A stretch of 45,216 bases of DNA. Origin: Rhodospirillaceae bacterium Spongia-Bin9. Its GTDB lineage: Bacteria > Pseudomonadota > Alphaproteobacteria > Bin65. The stretch lies in NCBI GenBank assembly GCA_900197615.1, contig FZLR01000015.1, forward strand, positions 1 to 45,216, given 5' to 3'. Positions 45,087 through 45,216 of this stretch are shown here, one piece after another. Both the position numbers and the translations under genes were made by a program. The notes below the pieces were generated by a model. The model worked only from the letters and a program-made list of their open reading frames with translations. It did not search any database and had not been told where the DNA came from. Position 1 is the stretch's first letter, and each line of letters opens with the position of its first letter.

Positions 45087-45216
45087 GGCGGGGGCCTCAT
45101 TGGCGCGAATGAACGGCCTGCGCCCGATGCCGAACTGCCGGTTGCCGTCACGCTCTTCTCCGTCCAGCCCATCCCGTCATTTCGACAGCAGGAACGCGAC
45201 CGGGGCACCCGGGCGA
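45087..45216. other. Right edge, upstream of mnmE
   Basis: No RNA gene or clear promoter is seen. On the minus strand, 45216–45177 reads RPGAPVAFLLSK followed by a stop, which could be the last residues of a leftward gene beyond the window. It is too short to assign to a family. Confidence 0.25.

Overview
The window is a GC-rich, densely coding stretch of chromosome from an alphaproteobacterium. The strongest evidence is the leftward block mnmE, (one extra gene), mnmG, rsmG, parA, parB with two parS sites, which is the usual origin-proximal arrangement in this class. DUF3576–leuS–lptE–holA, and a P-II/ammonium-transporter locus with a sigma-54 promoter, agree with that. A Rhodospirillales-like lineage is plausible, but the species cannot be named from this sequence.

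Layout. 1–438: AT-rich leader with small palindromes and no convincing gene. 439–1715: LON-domain protein, Trm112-like protein and DUF971 protein, facing a ubiquinone-pathway hydroxylase (1731–2993, minus). 3187–6845: two consecutive P-II/amt pairs; the first has a sigma-54 promoter, each pair is followed by a hairpin, and both P-II genes use non-ATG starts. 6974–11911: ftsK, lolA, a class I glutamine-amidotransferase-like hydrolase (probably from a leaderless mRNA) and xth. 11922–15711 (minus): an odd 909-residue ABC protein, a cyclic-nucleotide-binding protein and a small methyltransferase. 15906–22180 (plus): a tight run of four glycosyltransferases, a histidine phosphatase and a polysaccharide-deacetylase-like protein. 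22184–28785: a membrane protein and a complete peptide-type ABC importer in the order ATPase (double), binding protein, permease, permease. 28802–32823 (minus): a class III cyclase, a metallo-beta-lactamase-fold hydrolase, an OmpR-type regulator and a YggS protein. 32999–37807 (plus): DUF3576 lipoprotein, leuS, lptE, holA. 37826–45086 (minus): parB, parA, rsmG, mnmG, a terminase-small-subunit-like gene and mnmE.

How parts may work together. The P-II/amt pairs form an ammonium uptake and nitrogen-status module. The ABC protein, the cyclic-nucleotide-binding protein and the divergent glycosyltransferase block look like one uncharacterised glycan synthesis/export locus. The cyclase and the neighbouring hydrolase could supply and remove a cyclic nucleotide signal that the binding protein reads; this is inference.

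The most unusual item is the ABC protein. Its ATPase domain has lost canonical Walker A and B residues and carries three copies of the segment that normally follows the Q-loop, spread over a roughly 390-residue insertion. Second is the terminase-like gene placed between mnmE and mnmG with no other phage genes. No tRNA, rRNA, CRISPR array or insertion sequence was recognised.
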